Shown here piece by piece: positions 23,106 through 24,406 of a stretch of 24,406 nt of DNA. This stretch comes from Chitinophagaceae bacterium (lineage in GTDB: Bacteria > Bacteroidota > Bacteroidia > Chitinophagales > Chitinophagaceae): positions 1 through 24,406 of the forward strand of contig JACFNM010000003.1 of the NCBI GenBank assembly GCA_019454915.1, read 5' to 3'. Under the pieces are notes generated by a model. It was not told where the DNA came from, made no database searches, and saw only the letters and a program-made list of their open reading frames with translations. The position numbers and the translations under genes are program-made. Each line of letters opens with the position of its first letter. Position 1 is the first letter of the stretch.

Positions 23106-24406
23106 TTATCGCTGCCACAAAATGAGGTTGTTTTCTAATGGAACGGATATGCCTTCATATCGTGGAACAATGCGTATGGTGTAATCGCCGGCGGGTCTGT
23201 TTGCTGCAACCTGTACTTCGTAAACATATTCACCATCAGTTGTATCCTTAGGATCGCGCTGCATCTCTTGTCTTACCGCTGGTTCACCGTTTATGCCATC
23301 TGCATACAGTTCCATTGAAATATGACCGGGATTTATTTCGCCCAACCATATTTGAGCATGAATGAGAAATTTGTTTTCTACGCTTTCTATTTTCATGGCC
23401 CTGAATCGTATGTTCTGCCATTGATTTTTGAGGTTATTGCAAACACTGACTATTCTTTTGCCTGCAGTTCCTTTTTCTACAGCGCGTTTTATGTATCTGG
23501 CGGCGGCAGGAAGGTAATAGGCTTCAGTGTATTCCCGTACCGTACGATTGGCGGAAAAGCGGGGAGTGAGAAGCGACATGCTTTTACGCATTCGTGATAC
23601 CCAGGTTTCCGGTATTCCAGCCGGGTTACGGGCATAAAATTCGGGAATCACGTGCTGTTCCAGTAAGTCGTATAATTGCTGAGCCTCCTTAGCATCCCAG
23701 GCAGGATCATTTCCATGTTCCTGCCCATCGCCAATCGCCCATCCCACTTCCGGTGTATAAGCTTCGGCCCACCAACCATCGAGTTCAGATAAATTGATTC
23801 CACCATTTACCAGTACTTTCATGCCGCTGGTTCCGCTTGCCTCCCATGGACGCCTCGGCGTATTAAGCCACACATCCACGCCCTGCACCAGGTTTTCTGT
23901 TAACTGAATATCATAATCACTTAAAAAAACAATATGGTTATACAGGTTGTTCTGCCGGATGAACTGAACCCACCGGCGTATTAAAGTCTTTCCTGATTCA
24001 TCGTAAGGCGATGCTTTACCGGCAATGACAAGTTGTACAGGATTTTCATGATGAGTGAGAATACGAATTAATCTTTGCGGGTCATGTAGCAGGAGGTCAG
24101 GCCTTTTATAAGGAACGAAACGCCGCGCAAAACCTAAGGTCAATGTATCGGGATTAAAAATTTGTTTTGCCGTTTCTATCAATCCGGACTCGCCCGAAAT
24201 GGATACCTGTCTTTCAAACCTTTTTCGCACGTAGCGAACCAGTTCATTTCTGGATTGTGTCCGGAATTGCCAGAGTTGTTTGTCTGATAAATGAGAAATG
24301 TGTTCTTCAAGGCCTTCCAGGTTTCCACGCCAACGGTCCTTTCCACAGGAATCTGTCCACAAGTCATCCGCAAATGCAGAATCCCAGGAAGGCATGTGCA
24401 CTCCGT
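23106..24406 (-). CDS. Alpha-glucan (glycogen) phosphorylase, C-terminal part
   Basis: The frame is open to the window edge (bases before the first in-window ATG read GVHMPSW, the family's NGVH motif), so the gene continues beyond 24406. Visible signatures of GT35 phosphorylase, short bacterial/archaeal kind, are GFARRFVPYKRPDLLL, LVIAGKASPYDESGK, VQGVDVWLNTPRRPWEASGTSGMK (split at the PLP site; the PLP lysine is encoded at 23817-23819) and NLSELDGWWAEAY followed by GWAIGDGQEHGNDPAWD. It releases glucose-1-phosphate from alpha-1,4-glucan using phosphate, in the cytoplasm. The last ~100 residues are a beta-rich tail (PGHISMELYADGINGEPAV) present in the DUF3417-type long forms. The N-terminal DUF3417 cannot be checked here. 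Confidence 0.93.
   Translation of the reverse strand, partial: GVHMPSWDSAFADDLWTDSCGKDRWRGNLEGLEEHISHLSDKQLWQFRTQSRNELVRYVRKRFERQVSISGESGLIETAKQIFNPDTLTLGFARRFVPYKRPDLLLHDPQRLIRILTHHENPVQLVIAGKASPYDESGKTLIRRWVQFIRQNNLYNHIVFLSDYDIQLTENLVQGVDVWLNTPRRPWEASGTSGMKVLVNGGINLSELDGWWAEAYTPEVGWAIGDGQEHGNDPAWDAKEAQQLYDLLEQHVIPEFYARNPAGIPETWVSRMRKSMSLLTPRFSANRTVREYTEAYYLPAAARYIKRAVEKGTAGKRIVSVCNNLKNQWQNIRFRAMKIESVENKFLIHAQIWLGEINPGHISMELYADGINGEPAVRQEMQRDPKDTTDGEYVYEVQVAANRPAGDYTIRIVPRYEGISVPLENNLILWQR

Overview
The window looks like chromosomal DNA of a member of the Bacteroidota, probably close to the Chitinophagales. The evidence is an ECF sigma factor, a FecR anti-sigma factor and a SusC/SusD pair in a row, many lipoproteins, weak or absent Shine-Dalgarno sequences, and TAnnTTTG-type -7 promoter elements. 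The phylum call is firm; the family-level call is inference.

Layout, left to right. 1-1330: the 3' end of a serine beta-lactamase-type hydrolase, then a decayed metallo-beta-lactamase-fold lipoprotein gene. 1374-3629 (-): a lipoprotein with eight CXXCH haem motifs and C-terminal HEAT-like and TPR repeats. 3906-6731 (+): a two-gene unit of a DUF5009/HGSNAT-like membrane acyltransferase and a GH10-like TIM-barrel lipoprotein. 6739-7921: a PIN-domain toxin-antitoxin pair (-) flanked by two diverged copies of a ~150 bp direct repeat. 8052-8969 (+): a pirin. 9070-16203 (+): ECF sigma factor, FecR, SusC with an N-terminal STN domain, and SusD, with a strong hairpin terminator between fecR and susC and another after susD. 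16439-19087 (-): a large lipoprotein joining a beta-propeller, HEAT-like repeats and a PVC-type cytochrome c domain. 19228-19937 (+): a hicAB toxin-antitoxin operon with two matching palindromic operators over its promoter. 20030-20100 (-): tRNA-Gln. 20198-21178 (+): a YVTN-type beta-propeller lipoprotein. 21293-22525 (-): an unrecognised 410-aa exported protein. 22592-23075: gene debris, a short lipoprotein remnant and the frameshifted C-terminus of a heavy-metal P-type ATPase. 23106-24406 (-): the C-terminal part of an alpha-glucan phosphorylase.

How the genes work together. The sigma/FecR/SusC(STN)/SusD block is a complete cell-surface signalling and nutrient-uptake unit. Ligand passing through SusC/SusD would be sensed through the STN domain and FecR, releasing the sigma factor. 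No degradative enzyme is encoded beside SusD on the same strand, so the substrate is not evident. The acyltransferase and GH10-like gene upstream could serve glycan catabolism. Two multi-domain c-type cytochrome lipoproteins point to periplasmic electron transfer. Two toxin-antitoxin modules and three decayed genes show that the spaces between these units have been turned over.

I did not find a clearly new system. The most informative unusual structures are the paired hicAB operators, the repeat-flanked PIN module, the octahaem-TPR lipoprotein and the P-type ATPase relic.
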